Assembly (NCBI GenBank): GCA_943913325.1
Contig: CALTXP010000019.1
Location: 1-23,486 of the forward strand
Direction: 5' to 3'
Length of the DNA stretch: 23,486 bases
DNA from: an uncultured Anaerococcus sp.
GTDB taxonomy: Bacteria; Bacillota; Clostridia; Tissierellales; Peptoniphilaceae
In this document: positions 1-8,425 of the stretch, one piece after another
Position numbering within the stretch: position 1 is the first letter of the stretch
Layout of the letters: each line of letters begins with the position of its first letter
The notes under the pieces: generated by a model
What the model was told of the DNA's origin: nothing
The model's input: the letters and a program-made list of their open reading frames with translations, nothing else
The model's database searches: none
Position numbers and translations under genes: made by a program

Positions 1-36
1 AAATAGAATAATATAAATAAAAAAATATTTGATCTA

Positions 37-65
37 TTGACAAATAAAAAAATAAGTATTAAAAT
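37..65 (+). promoter_or_regulatory. Sigma-A type promoter for the oppA-like gene
   Basis: TTGACA at 37-42 and TAAAAT at 60-65 are separated by 17 bases. The -35 is perfect and the -10 matches five of six. The start codon at 96 would leave a leader of roughly 25 nt, which fits the ribosome site GGAGG at 85-89. Confidence 0.75.
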
Positions 66-95
66 AGCATAAATTACAAAAAATGGAGGATGACT

Positions 96-2318
96 ATGAA
101 ACTTAAAAAAGTCTTTTCTTCTCTCATGGCTTTGGGCCTTGCGACAAGCTTAGTAGCTTGTGGTGAAGAAAGTGATAAAGATAATAATTCTGATAGTAAG
201 AATGAATCAAATGTTTCTGATAAGAAAGACGAAAAAGATGATGATTCTTCAAAAGAAGATTCTAATTCAAGTGATTCCCAATCAAAAGATGATCAAGGAG
301 ATGAACTTTCTGATAAAGATAAGGCTGATCTTGCAGATTTTGATAATTTGACAGGAGATGACACTCTTGTAATTGGTACATCTGAGATGAGCGGAGACTT
401 TTTTGAAGGATGGTCTAATAACTCTTACGATGTTGTAGTTAGAAGGTTAATCGGTACAGAGGGAACTAATGCTTATAATACAGCAGTCGTAGATGAATCT
501 GGTCAATGGGTTGATAATGATGCAGTTCTTTCAGAAAAACCAAAAAAAATAGATAATGAAGATGGTTCAAAAACTATAACATATAAACTTAATAAAGATT
601 TGAAATGGTCAGATGGAGAAGATGTTACAGCAGATGATTATTTATTCTATAGCTTATTATTCTCTGATTCATCATACATACCAGTGACTGGTGCTACTAT
701 GGCAGTTGGCAAGGATGCTTTAAAAGGATATGAGGATTTCCATGACCCTAGTAAAAATATAGATGAGTTTGAAGGGCTAGAAAAAATTGATGATTATACT
801 TTTTCAGTAACGATTGATTCTTCTTTTTTACCATACTATGAAGAAGCTTATCTATCTCAACAAACTCCATTCCCAATGCATGCAGTTAGTGAGAACTTAG
901 CTATTAGCAAGGATGGAAAAAAACTTATAGCTAAAGATGGCTACGAAGTAACTGAAGAAGATAAAAAAGCATATAAAGATTCTATTCAAGCTCAAATTGA
1001 TAATTTGAATAAACAATTCAAAGAAGATAATGAAGGCTCAAAGATAGATGAGGAAACTCAAAAAGCCCACGATGAATCTATTTCTGAACTTGAAGAAAGA
1101 TTAAATGGAGAAGTAGATCCGACCCAACAACTTAAAGAGCAAGCTATGTTAAAAATAGCTGATGAATATAGAAGAAATCCATCAGTAGTATGTGGACCAT
1201 ATAAATTTGATAGCTTTTCAAATAATATGGCAAAACTATCTTTAAATGAAAATTATAAGGGTAACTTCAAGGGTGAAAAAGCAAGCATTCCTAAAGTTAT
1301 AGTACAAACTGTAAACCAAAATATAGCAGTAGACCTTATAGAAAATGGAGATATAGATATCTGGCAAGATGAAACAGAGGGTGGCAAAATTGAGCAAATT
1401 AGAAATGCAGCTGATGAAGGAAAAATTAAATATAATAACTATGATAGAAATGGTTATGGAAATGTTACCTTCCTTACAGATAGAGGGTCAACAAAATATA
1501 AACAAGTAAGACAAGCTATAGCACATTTAATGGATAGAAACTCATTTGTTCAGCAATTTGCAGGTGGTTATGGAGTTGTAACAAATGGTATGTATGGTAC
1601 AAGCCAATGGATGTATCAAGAAAAAGGAGCAGATCTAGAAAGCAATCCAGACCTTATAAACTATCAGTTAAATCTAGACGAAGCTAATAAATTGTTGGAT
1701 GATACACCTTATAAATTTGAAAAAGATGGTAAGACGTCTTGGGATAAAGAAAAGGCCGAAGAAGCGTTTAATAAAGATTCGGATGGATATGATTATTATA
1801 GATATGATGAAAATGGAGAAAAATTAGTTGTAAATCAATACGGTTCTGATGAATCTCCACTTACAACATTAATATCAAATCAAGTCCCTAATAATGCTAA
1901 GCAAGTAGGTATGGAATATAATGTAACAGCTGGAAGCTTTGCAACTTTACTTGATTATTACTATACACCAAAAGAAGATGCGGAATACACAGTGTTTAAT
2001 ATGGGCACTTCTTTTGAACACCCATTTGATCCATACTATCAATATAACTCAAAGGGATATGATAACCATACAAAGACAAATAATCCAAAGGCTGATGAAG
2101 TAACAGAAGCTTTAAGAAAGACGGATCCAGATGATAAAAAAGGATATTTAGATAAATGGTTAGATTTCCAATTATGGTACAATGATTATTTACCAGAAAT
2201 CCCACTTTATTCTAATCAATATCACACAGCTTATACAAATAGAGTACAAGGATTTGATACAAATACTCCTGAATGGCCAGTATCATATCAAATTAATGCA
2301 ATGAAATTATCAAAATAA
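96..2318 (+). CDS. oppA: Oligopeptide ABC transporter substrate-binding lipoprotein (OppA/SBP_bac_5 family), enlarged
   Basis: The extracytoplasmic lipoprotein that should capture peptides and hand them to OppBC. An ATG at 90 is in frame, but GGAGG at 85-89 lies too close to it, so the start at 96 is preferred (740 aa). Residues 1-22 are a lipoprotein signal ending in the lipobox LVAC, with Cys22 as lipid anchor. Residues 23 to about 75 are a low-complexity Asp/Ser/Lys/Asn tether. The rest resembles SBP_bac_5: a segment starting LKWSDGEDVTADDY, the CGPYKF motif and a C-terminal region reading LPEIPLYSNQ. Family members are usually 520-600 aa; part of the excess is a Lys/Glu-rich, probably helical insert at about nt 915-1180, just before CGPYKF. 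The gene has its own promoter and terminator upstream of oppBCDF, consistent with the binding protein being made in excess. The family is secure; the peptide specificity is not readable. Confidence 0.9.
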   Translation: MKLKKVFSSLMALGLATSLVACGEESDKDNNSDSKNESNVSDKKDEKDDDSSKEDSNSSDSQSKDDQGDELSDKDKADLADFDNLTGDDTLVIGTSEMSGDFFEGWSNNSYDVVVRRLIGTEGTNAYNTAVVDESGQWVDNDAVLSEKPKKIDNEDGSKTITYKLNKDLKWSDGEDVTADDYLFYSLLFSDSSYIPVTGATMAVGKDALKGYEDFHDPSKNIDEFEGLEKIDDYTFSVTIDSSFLPYYEEAYLSQQTPFPMHAVSENLAISKDGKKLIAKDGYEVTEEDKKAYKDSIQAQIDNLNKQFKEDNEGSKIDEETQKAHDESISELEERLNGEVDPTQQLKEQAMLKIADEYRRNPSVVCGPYKFDSFSNNMAKLSLNENYKGNFKGEKASIPKVIVQTVNQNIAVDLIENGDIDIWQDETEGGKIEQIRNAADEGKIKYNNYDRNGYGNVTFLTDRGSTKYKQVRQAIAHLMDRNSFVQQFAGGYGVVTNGMYGTSQWMYQEKGADLESNPDLINYQLNLDEANKLLDDTPYKFEKDGKTSWDKEKAEEAFNKDSDGYDYYRYDENGEKLVVNQYGSDESPLTTLISNQVPNNAKQVGMEYNVTAGSFATLLDYYYTPKEDAEYTVFNMGTSFEHPFDPYYQYNSKGYDNHTKTNNPKADEVTEALRKTDPDDKKGYLDKWLDFQLWYNDYLPEIPLYSNQYHTAYTNRVQGFDTNTPEWPVSYQINAMKLSK

Positions 2319-2326
2319 TTTGTTGT

Positions 2327-2355
2327 AAAAAAAGCTCACCTAGGTGAGCTTTTTT
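2327..2355 (+). terminator. Rho-independent terminator after the oppA-like gene
   Basis: A perfect palindrome AGCTCACCTAGGTGAGCT (2333-2350) is flanked by an A-run on the left and a T-run to 2355. It lies about 10 nt after the oppA stop codon. The A/T flanks make it potentially bidirectional, but no gene converges here. Confidence 0.9.
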
Positions 2356-2474
2356 ACTTATAAGATAAACTGATTATACATAAAACTGCATAGAAATACA
2401 ATATTTAACAAAAAATCGAAAAAAATATAAATCGTTTACATCCCATGATTTAGGGATGTGTACAGATATTTCAT

Positions 2475-2503
2475 TTGACAAAATTTATTTATTATTATAA
2501 CAT
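2475..2503 (+). promoter_or_regulatory. Candidate promoter for oppBCDF
   Basis: TTGACA at 2475-2480 is perfect. TAACAT at 2498-2503 follows at 17-base spacing and matches four of six. The leader to oppB would be about 80 nt. Just upstream is a small stem, ACATCCC (2437-2443) against GGGATGT (2452-2458), of unknown role. The rest of the 271-base gap between oppA and oppB shows nothing else clear. Confidence 0.5.
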
Positions 2504-2589
2504 ATAGATAATAAAATTTATAATCTAATAGTTTACATATCTTTTATTTTAATTAAATGAAAACTATTAATTAAATAGGAAGGGAAATC

Positions 2590-3552
2590 ATGCTTCGTTA
2601 TATAGTAAAGAGAATTCTTAATTTGATACCAGTAGCTTTAATAATTTCTATATTGCTTTTTACTTTTTCAAAAGCTATGCCAGGAGATCCAATCCAAGCT
2701 ATGATGCCTCAAAATACTCATATGACTAAGGCTCAACAAGAGGAACTTTATAAGAGTTTATCAGCTCGTTATGGATATGATAAGCCACTGCCAGAGCAAT
2801 ATACAAGATGGCTTGGCAGAACCTTAAAAGGAGACTTTGGAGAATCGACTAGGGTAAGACGTAATGTAAAAGAATATCTAAGAGAGCCACTTAAAAACAC
2901 AATATACTTAAACTTAGGCTCAACAATTATATCTTTTATTTTGTCTATACTTATAGGAATAAGATCAGCCACCCATAGGGGAGGGGTTTTTGATAGGACA
3001 TTTCAAACCTTGACCTTAGTTGGTTTATCCATACCTGTATTTTTTATAGGTCTTATACTAATATTTTTCTTTTCATTTAGATTAGGATGGTTCCCAGCTA
3101 ATGGTATGCCTAGGACTAATGAATTTGGGGAATGGGTCAAGTATTTAGTGCTACCAACTATAACTCTTACTATAGGTTCACTTGCATCTTTATCTAGATA
3201 TGTAAGAAATTCTATGCTAGACGCATTAAATCAGGATTACATAAGAACAGCAAGGGCAAAGGGACTTAAAGAAAAAACTGTTATTTATTCTCATGCCTTT
3301 AGAAATGCACTTATACCAGTAGTAACAGCTCTTACATGGGCAATACTTGGGATGTTCTCAGGTTCAGCTATTACAGAAAGAATATTTTCTTATAGAGGTA
3401 TAGGTAATGAACTTATAACTGCTGTTATGGCACAAGATTATAACGTTATTTTAGCTTTATCAATGTTTTATGCTATATTGACCTTACTTGGAAATCTACT
3501 TATGGATGTGGCATACGCCCTAGTAGATCCTAGAGTTAAATTGGATGCGTAG
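2590..3552 (+). CDS. oppB: Oligopeptide ABC transporter permease OppB
   Basis: One of the two integral-membrane subunits of the peptide importer. The 320 aa protein has the normal family length. It begins with the typical MLRYIVKRILNLIPVALIIS membrane helix, has a periplasmic-type loop with FSKAMPGDP, and carries further hydrophobic segments of a BPD_transp_1 core. The EAA loop that contacts the ATPases is seen as ARAKGLKEKTVIYSHAFRNA. The C-terminus ends in ALVDPRVKLD, as is usual for OppB/DppB. The ribosome site AGGAAGGG lies just before the start at 2590. oppC follows after 9 bases. Unlike OppC and OppF in the same operon, this subunit has no insert. Confidence 0.93.
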   Translation: MLRYIVKRILNLIPVALIISILLFTFSKAMPGDPIQAMMPQNTHMTKAQQEELYKSLSARYGYDKPLPEQYTRWLGRTLKGDFGESTRVRRNVKEYLREPLKNTIYLNLGSTIISFILSILIGIRSATHRGGVFDRTFQTLTLVGLSIPVFFIGLILIFFFSFRLGWFPANGMPRTNEFGEWVKYLVLPTITLTIGSLASLSRYVRNSMLDALNQDYIRTARAKGLKEKTVIYSHAFRNALIPVVTALTWAILGMFSGSAITERIFSYRGIGNELITAVMAQDYNVILALSMFYAILTLLGNLLMDVAYALVDPRVKLDA

Positions 3553-3561
3553 AGGTATATT

Positions 3562-5514
3562 ATGAATAAAACTTTAAATAAATCAATAAAGTCATATGCT
3601 AAGTTTTTAAAATCATACTTTATACGTGGGTTCACTTTTAAAAGTGATATGGATAATGAAGCTAAAGTAACTGACGATAGAATATATGGTGAAAATGATG
3701 TTTTAAATTTAGATCCTGGGATGAATAACAATCCTGAGAATGATAATTTAAAAGAAGAAGCAATACTTTCTCCAGGTAAGGTAGCTACTAGAAATTTCTT
3801 TAGAAATCCACTTGGCGTTATAGGTCTTATAATGTTTGTGTCTATTATATTAATAGTATTTGTAGGTAGTGCTATTCTTCCATTTAATCAATACTATTCT
3901 CAAGGTAATCTTACAAATGTAGCTCCGGGTGGAGCCTATATGAACTTTCCTAAGGAAATGGAAAAAGAAGGAACTAGTAGAATTTCTATAGGTAATACCT
4001 TTTCTGTTGGTCTAAGCAAAGAAAATAATGTTTATGTATGGGGCAGTGATAACTCAGATAAGGTCTTAACTATTCCTGAAAAAGTACAAGAAGCCTTAGA
4101 TAATAAAAAAGTTACAGATGTGGCAGCAGGCGATAGGCATATAATAGTAGCAACCGACGATAATCAAATCTACGGTTGGGGTAATAATTCTTTTCAACAA
4201 ACTCAAATGCCAGCAATGCAAGAATCTCAAATAAAGCAAGAAGGAATCGCTAAACTTGGTGCAGGAGTTCAATATTCTGTAGTTCTTACTAAAAATAAGA
4301 ATTTAGTAGTATGGGGCTCAACACTTGCAAGTAGGTTAAACTTAATACCATCTACTGTTCAAGGCAAAGTTGAAGATTTTGATACATCAGCAATTAATAT
4401 GCTAGTTCGTAAAACTGATGGTTCTATAGAACTACTAGGTGTTCGTGGTGCTGAAAATGATACAAATATGCCAGAAGAGCTAAAGGATGGTTCAGTGAAA
4501 GTAGCAGATGTTGCTCTTACATCAAACTCTGCTGCGGCAATAGACGAAGATGGAAAACTATATGTATGGGGACCATCAAGATCTAAACTATCAGGCGATA
4601 ATATACCCAAATTTTCCTCACCTTTGGTAAAGATTGAAGGAGGGGATACGACCTTAACTGCTCTAGATAAAGAAGGTAATATATACACTTGGGGTGTTGA
4701 TAATTATGGAGAATTGAAATCACCAGAAGGTAAATTTAATCAGATATATGCTTCATATTTTAATCAATATGCTGTAAATGATGAAGATAGTAAAATTGAA
4801 ACTTGGGGTCTTAATGGATTTAGATTTGGATCTGATGATCAAGGTAGAGATATATTTACAAGATTAATTCATGGTGGACGAATGACTATGATAATTTCTT
4901 TGATATCAACTATTATTCAAGTAGTCTTAGGTGTATTAATTGGTATGATAGCAGGATTTGCAGGTGGACGAGTAGACAATGTACTTATGAGAATTACTGA
5001 GATTATTTCATCATTCCCATTTTATCCTATGCTTATATCCCTATCAGCTCTTTTACCTCCAGGAGCAAGCCAGACTAAGAGAATCACCATGGTAATGGTA
5101 CTTTTAGGTTTACTAGGTTGGACAAGTCTTGCTCGTTTAGTACGTGGACAAATCCTTGCCGAACGTGAACGTGACTATATAACAGCAGCTCGTGCTCTAG
5201 GTGTTAAGAATAAATCTATAATGAATAAGCACATATTGCCAAATATATTATCCATAGTAATAGTAAATGCAACATTGGGATATGCAGGTAACTTGTTATC
5301 AGAATCAGGTTTATCATTCTTAGGATTTGGAGTTCAAGAACCTACTCCATCTTGGGGTAATATGCTAACAGCAGCTCAAACATCAGATGTATTAAATATC
5401 TATTGGTGGAGATGGGTATTCCCAGCTTTAGCAGTATTTTTAGTATCATTCTCAGTAAATCTTATAGGTGATGCTGTAAGAGATGCTATAGATCCAAGGG
5501 CAAATGAGAGGTAG
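3562..5514 (+). CDS. oppC: Oligopeptide ABC transporter permease OppC with inserted RCC1-like propeller
   Basis: Second membrane subunit of the importer, 650 aa where OppC is normally about 300. Residues 1-70 form a hydrophilic N-terminal tail. An OppC_N-like stretch and TM1 follow (about 75-108, with RNPLGVIGLIMF). Residues about 138-416 are seven repeats, each ending in a WG or LG motif (see 3973-4809). The standard OppC core then resumes at FGSDDQGRDIFTRLIHGG (about 422-440), where ordinary family members place it directly after the first extracytoplasmic segment. The EAA loop is ARALGVKNKSIMNKHILPN (543-561), and the end SWGNML...DAIDPRANER is typical. The inserted domain therefore lies outside the membrane, between TM1 and TM2, where it could meet the binding protein or wall. 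No frameshift is present, so this is an in-frame domain insertion. Family confidence is high; the role of the propeller is unknown. Confidence 0.93.
   Translation: MNKTLNKSIKSYAKFLKSYFIRGFTFKSDMDNEAKVTDDRIYGENDVLNLDPGMNNNPENDNLKEEAILSPGKVATRNFFRNPLGVIGLIMFVSIILIVFVGSAILPFNQYYSQGNLTNVAPGGAYMNFPKEMEKEGTSRISIGNTFSVGLSKENNVYVWGSDNSDKVLTIPEKVQEALDNKKVTDVAAGDRHIIVATDDNQIYGWGNNSFQQTQMPAMQESQIKQEGIAKLGAGVQYSVVLTKNKNLVVWGSTLASRLNLIPSTVQGKVEDFDTSAINMLVRKTDGSIELLGVRGAENDTNMPEELKDGSVKVADVALTSNSAAAIDEDGKLYVWGPSRSKLSGDNIPKFSSPLVKIEGGDTTLTALDKEGNIYTWGVDNYGELKSPEGKFNQIYASYFNQYAVNDEDSKIETWGLNGFRFGSDDQGRDIFTRLIHGGRMTMIISLISTIIQVVLGVLIGMIAGFAGGRVDNVLMRITEIISSFPFYPMLISLSALLPPGASQTKRITMVMVLLGLLGWTSLARLVRGQILAERERDYITAARALGVKNKSIMNKHILPNILSIVIVNATLGYAGNLLSESGLSFLGFGVQEPTPSWGNMLTAAQTSDVLNIYWWRWVFPALAVFLVSFSVNLIGDAVRDAIDPRANER
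3973..4809 (+). repeat. Seven RCC1/BNR-like protein repeats inside OppC
   Basis: Seven copies of a roughly 35-50 residue unit share a pattern: a small-residue turn, hydrophobic alternation, an acidic or basic turn, then V/I-Y-x-W-G. The terminal motifs are VYVWG (157-161), IYGWG (203-207), LVVWG (248-252), IELLG (289-293), LYVWG (333-337), IYTWG (374-378) and IETWG (412-416). The fourth is degenerate. Seven blades is the count of a closed RCC1-type beta-propeller, so the unit looks complete and not a fragment. The repeats are diverged at DNA level, which argues against a recent tandem expansion. Confidence 0.85.
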
Positions 5515-5520
5515 AGAAAG

Positions 5521-6528
5521 ATGAGATTACTAGAAATTAACAAGCTTCATACATATTTCTCCACAAGAAAAGGTCTTATTAAGGCAGTTAATGGGGTCTC
5601 TTTCACTATAGATGAGGGAAAGACCCTAGGTCTTGTAGGTGAGTCTGGTTCAGGTAAGAGTCAAACTGCTATGAGTATTTTGCAATTATTTGAACCTAAT
5701 CAAAAGATATATGAAGGGGAAATCATCTATAAAGGTGAAGATATAACTAAATATACTCGTAGTCAAATGGAAAAGATTAGAGGTAATGAAATTTCTATGA
5801 TTTTCCAAGAGCCTATGAGTTCCCTAAATCCTGTATTTACAGTTGAAAAACAGATTTCAGAAGTACTTATGCTACATAAAAAGATGAGTAAAAAAGAAGC
5901 GGCAAAAAGATGCGAAGAACTTCTAGCTTCTGTAAAGATTCCTAATCCACATGTAGTAGCTAAACAATATCCATTTGAGCTATCAGGTGGTATGAATCAA
6001 AGGGTAATGATTGCCATGGCTCTTGCTTGTGAACCAAAACTTCTTATAGCAGATGAGCCTACAACAGCCCTAGATGTAACTATACAAGCTCAAATCCTAA
6101 GACTTATGAATGATTTAAAGAATAGGCTTAATACCTCTATACTTTTTATCACTCATGACCTTGGTGTAATTAACCAAATGGCAGATGAAGTTGCAGTAAT
6201 GTATTCAGGGCAGATAGTAGAGCAATCACCAGTAGAATTTATATTTAAACATGATATAACAGACTATAACCATCCATATACGGTAGCTTTATTAAACTCA
6301 ATACCATCTATAACAAGTGATAAGAACCAAAGACTTGATATAATCCCTGGTTCTGTACCACATCCACTAAACTTACCAGCAGGATGTAAATTTGCAGATA
6401 GATGTAGCTTTGCCACAGAAAAATGTGTAAATCAAATGCCTGAGCTAGTTGCACTTAATGAACATCAAAAAATCAGATGCCATTATCCAAATAGAAAGGA
6501 AAGAGATGATGGAACATACACAAGATAA
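5521..6528 (+). CDS. oppD: Oligopeptide ABC transporter ATP-binding protein OppD
   Basis: Cytoplasmic ATPase that pairs with OppF to drive import. At 335 aa it has the usual length. Motifs in order are Walker A GESGSGKS (40-47), Q-loop FQEPMSSLNP (Gln96), signature LSGGMNQR (154-161), Walker B and D-loop IADEPTTALD (176-185) and switch His212. The C-terminal oligo_HPY region has four Cys (289, 295, 302, 320), the arrangement that binds an iron-sulfur cluster in characterised OppD/DppD relatives. It starts 6 bases after oppC and its 3' end overlaps the start of oppF. No insert is present. Confidence 0.95.
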   Translation: MRLLEINKLHTYFSTRKGLIKAVNGVSFTIDEGKTLGLVGESGSGKSQTAMSILQLFEPNQKIYEGEIIYKGEDITKYTRSQMEKIRGNEISMIFQEPMSSLNPVFTVEKQISEVLMLHKKMSKKEAAKRCEELLASVKIPNPHVVAKQYPFELSGGMNQRVMIAMALACEPKLLIADEPTTALDVTIQAQILRLMNDLKNRLNTSILFITHDLGVINQMADEVAVMYSGQIVEQSPVEFIFKHDITDYNHPYTVALLNSIPSITSDKNQRLDIIPGSVPHPLNLPAGCKFADRCSFATEKCVNQMPELVALNEHQKIRCHYPNRKERDDGTYTR

Positions 6529-8128
6529 AAAGGTCTTATTTAAGATAAGAAATCTTAAAAAATATTTTCCATTAAAGAAGAAAGGTCTTTTCGATAAGGG
6601 GCCAGGATCTTATGTTCACGCTAATGAATCAATTACCATAGATATTTACCAAGGGGAAACTCTAGGTCTTGTAGGAGAATCAGGATGTGGAAAGTCAACC
6701 TTTGGCAGAACACTTCTTCAAATATATGATCAAACAGAGGGAACAACCCTATATTATGGAAAAACTTTAGAGGATATAGCTCCTGAATATATGGGGAAAA
6801 TGATTAAAAATATTCCAAGTCAATTCCCTCATTATGCCAAGGCTCAAAAAGAATTAGAGGAAATCTATGCTAATCTAGATAAAGCTGATACAGATCAGGC
6901 TCGTGCAGAATTTAATGAAAAGGCTATGTTTAAACGTCATGAGATAGAAGAAAAGTATCTAAACATGGTAAGGATTGCTGGAGGCCTTTTAACCAGCAAG
7001 GATCTATCTAAGGTATCTAATCTATTAGCTGATTATTACAAGCTTCTTAAAGAACGTGCAGCTATCTTAGAATCTATAGAAATATTTGAGTATAAGCTCC
7101 AAATGAGAACTAGACAATTGGATCAGTATCACAAAGCACTTGAAAATGATTCAAAATACCAGGATTTATTGGATAAAAGAGCTACACTTTCTAAAAAAGT
7201 TGGTGAGAAATATAATAATATTGAAGAATATAGGCAAAGTCTTACTAATAATGAGGGATTTAAAGAATTAGAAAGCCAAAGAGATAATGGTATTGACTTA
7301 TCAGAACTAAATGATGAAGAAATGAGAGCCATGAGAAAAGATCTACAAATGATCTTCCAAGACCCATATGGATCTTTAGATACTAAGATGACTGTAGGCA
7401 ATATCATAGGTGAAGGTGTCTTAGGTCACGATTTATTTAGATCTAGGAAAGATAAGGGTTATAATGAGTATATACAAGAGGTTATGGAAGAATGTGGTCT
7501 AGCACCATATTTCTTACATAGATATCCTCATCAATTTTCAGGTGGGCAAAGACAAAGAATAGGCATAGCAAGAGCCCTTGCCCTTAAGCCAAGCTTTATA
7601 GTTTGTGATGAGGCAGTATCAGCTCTTGACGTATCAATACAATCACAGATTATAAATTTGCTTCAAGATTTAAAAGAGGAAAATAATCTAACTTATTTAT
7701 TTATTACTCATGACCTATCAGTTGTAAAATATATATCTGATAGAATAGGTGTAATGTATCTTGGAGTTCTCGTAGAATTGGCAAGTACAGAACAAATCTT
7801 TGATAGCCCATACCATCCATATACTAAGGCCTTACTTCAAGCTATACCAAGAACGGATGTAGACCAAGGACAAGAACTACAAACTATTGATGGTGATATA
7901 CCATCAGCAGTAACTCCTCCAAAAGGATGCCGTTTCCATACTAGATGTAAATATGCTATGGATATTTGTAAAACTTACGTACCAGAACTTAAAGATTATG
8001 GCAATGGTCACTATGTATCTTGCCATTTAATGGAAGTAAGTGAAGAAGAAAAGCAAAAAGCTTTTAAGGAGAATAAGAAAGCTAAAAAAGAATTAGACCA
8101 TGAACTAGAAAAGATGAGTGCTATATGA
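6506..8128 (+). CDS. oppF: Oligopeptide ABC transporter ATP-binding protein OppF with large helical insert
   Basis: Second ATPase of the importer, 540 aa instead of the usual 310-330. The open frame extends back to 6449, but AAAGGA at 6495-6500 supports starting at one of the tandem ATGs (6506 or 6509), overlapping oppD by about 23 bases. Counting from 6506: Walker A GESGCGKST (56-64), Q-loop FQDPYGSLD (284-292), signature FSGGQRQR (344-351), Walker B IVCDE (365-369), switch His402. Ala replaces the usual Pro after the Walker B Glu (DEAVSALD), which is normal for OppF. Four C-terminal Cys (475, 481, 488, 506) resemble the OppD cluster. Between Walker A and the Q-loop sits an insert of about 175 residues (nt 6770-7300), rich in Lys, Glu, Leu and Tyr and probably helical. 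All catalytic motifs are intact, so the enzyme should be active. The role of the insert is unknown. Confidence 0.93.
   Translation: MMEHTQDKKVLFKIRNLKKYFPLKKKGLFDKGPGSYVHANESITIDIYQGETLGLVGESGCGKSTFGRTLLQIYDQTEGTTLYYGKTLEDIAPEYMGKMIKNIPSQFPHYAKAQKELEEIYANLDKADTDQARAEFNEKAMFKRHEIEEKYLNMVRIAGGLLTSKDLSKVSNLLADYYKLLKERAAILESIEIFEYKLQMRTRQLDQYHKALENDSKYQDLLDKRATLSKKVGEKYNNIEEYRQSLTNNEGFKELESQRDNGIDLSELNDEEMRAMRKDLQMIFQDPYGSLDTKMTVGNIIGEGVLGHDLFRSRKDKGYNEYIQEVMEECGLAPYFLHRYPHQFSGGQRQRIGIARALALKPSFIVCDEAVSALDVSIQSQIINLLQDLKEENNLTYLFITHDLSVVKYISDRIGVMYLGVLVELASTEQIFDSPYHPYTKALLQAIPRTDVDQGQELQTIDGDIPSAVTPPKGCRFHTRCKYAMDICKTYVPELKDYGNGHYVSCHLMEVSEEEKQKAFKENKKAKKELDHELEKMSAI
6770..7300 (+). other. Helical insert region within OppF
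   Basis: About 175 extra codons lie between the strand after Walker A (TLYYGKTLEDI) and the SELNDEEMRAMRKDLQMIF segment, where the canonical OppF sequence resumes. The composition (many Lys, Glu, Gln, Leu, Tyr and Arg, almost no Pro or Gly after the first part) and the spacing of hydrophobics suggest long alpha-helices, possibly a helical hairpin or coiled coil. The frame is unbroken through it. Confidence 0.75.
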
Positions 8129-8313
8129 AAAAGCCTATAGATAGATTGAAAGGTAAAAGTGAAGAAGAAATCTATCAAAAGGAATCACTATTAGATGAGG
8201 ACAATCTAGAAAAAAATGATCGTCTAGCTATGTTTTTAGCAGCACTTAAAGTATTTCTACCAGGTCTATTAATAATAATAGGTCCTTTGTTATTATTTGC
8301 TATACTATTATAA
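8125..8313 (+). CDS. Small membrane protein at the end of the opp operon
   Basis: A 62-residue protein I do not recognise. Residues 1-32 are charged (KKPIDRLKGKSEEEIYQKES and an acidic stretch). Residues about 33-62 form one long hydrophobic segment (LAALKVFLPGLLIIIGPLLL), so it is probably a single-pass protein with its N-terminus in the cytoplasm. Its ATG overlaps the oppF stop codon (ATGA at 8125-8128), a sign of translational coupling. This placement suggests a small accessory subunit or stabiliser of the importer. Length, coupling and a clean hydrophobic helix support it as a real gene; function is inference. Confidence 0.75.
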   Translation: MKKPIDRLKGKSEEEIYQKESLLDEDNLEKNDRLAMFLAALKVFLPGLLIIIGPLLLFAILL

Positions 8314-8323
8314 AATTTATATG

Positions 8324-8394
8324 GACTGTTGCAAAACTATGAATAGTTATTGTCTGATTTTAGGTGCTTTATTCATTTGTAACAGTCTCTTTTT
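8324..8394 (+). terminator. Terminator hairpin of the opp operon (repeat copy 1)
   Basis: GACTGTTGCAAA (8324-8335) pairs with TTTGTAACAGTC (8376-8387) with one G-U pair. A four-base bulge (ACTA) follows, then TGAATA pairs with TATTCA, leaving a loop of about 24 nt. A T-run closes it at 8389-8394. The left arm from 8326 to 8345 is identical to 12066-12085, so this is a dispersed repeat used as a terminator. Confidence 0.8.
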
Positions 8395-8425
8395 ATTTAT
8401 CTAAATTAAAAATTTATAAGAAAAC

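Noticed and set aside
3562..5514. OppC length as a result of two genes fused by error
   Set aside because: The frame is continuous, the repeats are complete, and permease sequence lies on both sides of the insert at the expected junction. It reads as a natural domain insertion.
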